Shown: piece by piece, positions 15,153 to 15,296 of the stretch
Layout of the letters: every line of letters starts with the position of its first letter
Numbering within the stretch: position 1 is the stretch's first letter
Source: a bacterium
GTDB lineage: Bacteria > Krumholzibacteriota > Krumholzibacteria > LZORAL124-64-63
NCBI GenBank assembly: GCA_030592025.1
Contig: JAUUZX010000002.1
Coordinates: 1 to 15,296 of the forward strand
Reading direction: 5' to 3'
Length of the DNA stretch: 15,296 nt
Position numbers and translations under genes: made by a program
The notes under the pieces: model-generated
Told to the model about the DNA's origin: nothing
Databases searched by the model: none
What the model saw: the letters and a program-made list of their open reading frames with translations, nothing else

Positions 15153-15296
15153 ATGAACCGCGCTGCGCCCAAGCCCCGCCTCGTCCTCTGCATCCTCGAC
15201 GGCGTCGGCCACCGGGAGGGCCCCGGCTCCGAGGTGGGCAACGCCATCCGCGGCGCCGAGCCCGCCTTCTACGACTCCCTGTTCGCGCGGTACCCC
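15153..15296 (+). CDS. gpmI: 2,3-bisphosphoglycerate-independent phosphoglycerate mutase, 5' part
   Basis: The first 48 codons of the manganese-dependent glycolytic enzyme that interconverts 3- and 2-phosphoglycerate; the gene continues past the window. The N terminus reads LVLCILDGVGHRE followed by GNAI and a helix ending in LFARYP, the typical opening of alkaline-phosphatase-superfamily mutases, with D16 as the expected metal ligand. The nucleophilic Ser lies beyond the end and cannot be checked. ATG at 15153 has GGGAGAG five bases upstream. A hairpin and a candidate promoter precede it, so it is probably transcribed independently of the lipoprotein gene. Confidence 0.88.
   Translation, partial: MNRAAPKPRLVLCILDGVGHREGPGSEVGNAIRGAEPAFYDSLFARYP

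Noticed and set aside
14966..15247. 93-codon minus-strand frame between the lipoprotein gene and gpmI
   Set aside because: It overlaps the gpmI start, spans the hairpin, has no family resemblance and no convincing ribosome binding site.

Overview
The window is GC-rich and densely coded. It comes from a Gram-negative bacterium, because it encodes a small beta-barrel outer-membrane protein with a C-terminal phenylalanine, two lipobox lipoproteins and a secreted S9 peptidase. The cytochrome oxidase is an A2-type caa3 enzyme of the kind known from Rhodothermus marinus, with YSHPVV replacing the usual HPEV in subunit I. This fits an uncultured lineage of the FCB or Gemmatimonadota/Krumholzibacteriota kind. 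The lineage is an inference from protein character and cannot be fixed from this sequence.

Left part, minus strand (8060 down to 1). A promoter with an A/T-rich upstream tract starts a respiratory operon: SCO copper chaperone, subunit I (ctaD), subunit III (ctaE), subunit IV (ctaF), subunit II with CuA and a fused cytochrome c domain (ctaC), and heme-O synthase (ctaB). The genes overlap or lie within a few bases of one another. Together they encode most of a proton-pumping terminal oxidase plus its copper- and heme-supply factors. After 121 bp follow, on the same strand, a cytosolic zinc phospholipase C/P1-nuclease-like protein, a small outer-membrane barrel and a CPA2 (Kef/Nap-type) cation:proton antiporter that runs off the window at base 1.

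Middle part, plus strand. A secreted S9 peptidase resembling glutamyl endopeptidases (8235-10700) diverges from the oxidase operon across a 308-bp intergenic region. A GC-rich hairpin and a good sigma70-like promoter (10789-10817) separate it from a two-gene unit (10847-12687). That unit encodes a membrane-bound sensor whose cytosolic output is a Schlafen-type AlbA_2 domain, overlapping by ATGA a small cyclic-nucleotide-binding-like protein with no DNA-binding domain. This pair is the most unusual content of the window and may be an undescribed signalling module.

Right part. A gamma-glutamyltransferase lipoprotein (minus strand, 12724-14466) converges on that unit and diverges from a small Cys/His-rich lipoprotein (14653-14958). 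After a long imperfect hairpin and a candidate promoter, the first 48 codons of cofactor-independent phosphoglycerate mutase begin at 15153 and run off the right end. No tRNA, rRNA, CRISPR array or transposon was seen.
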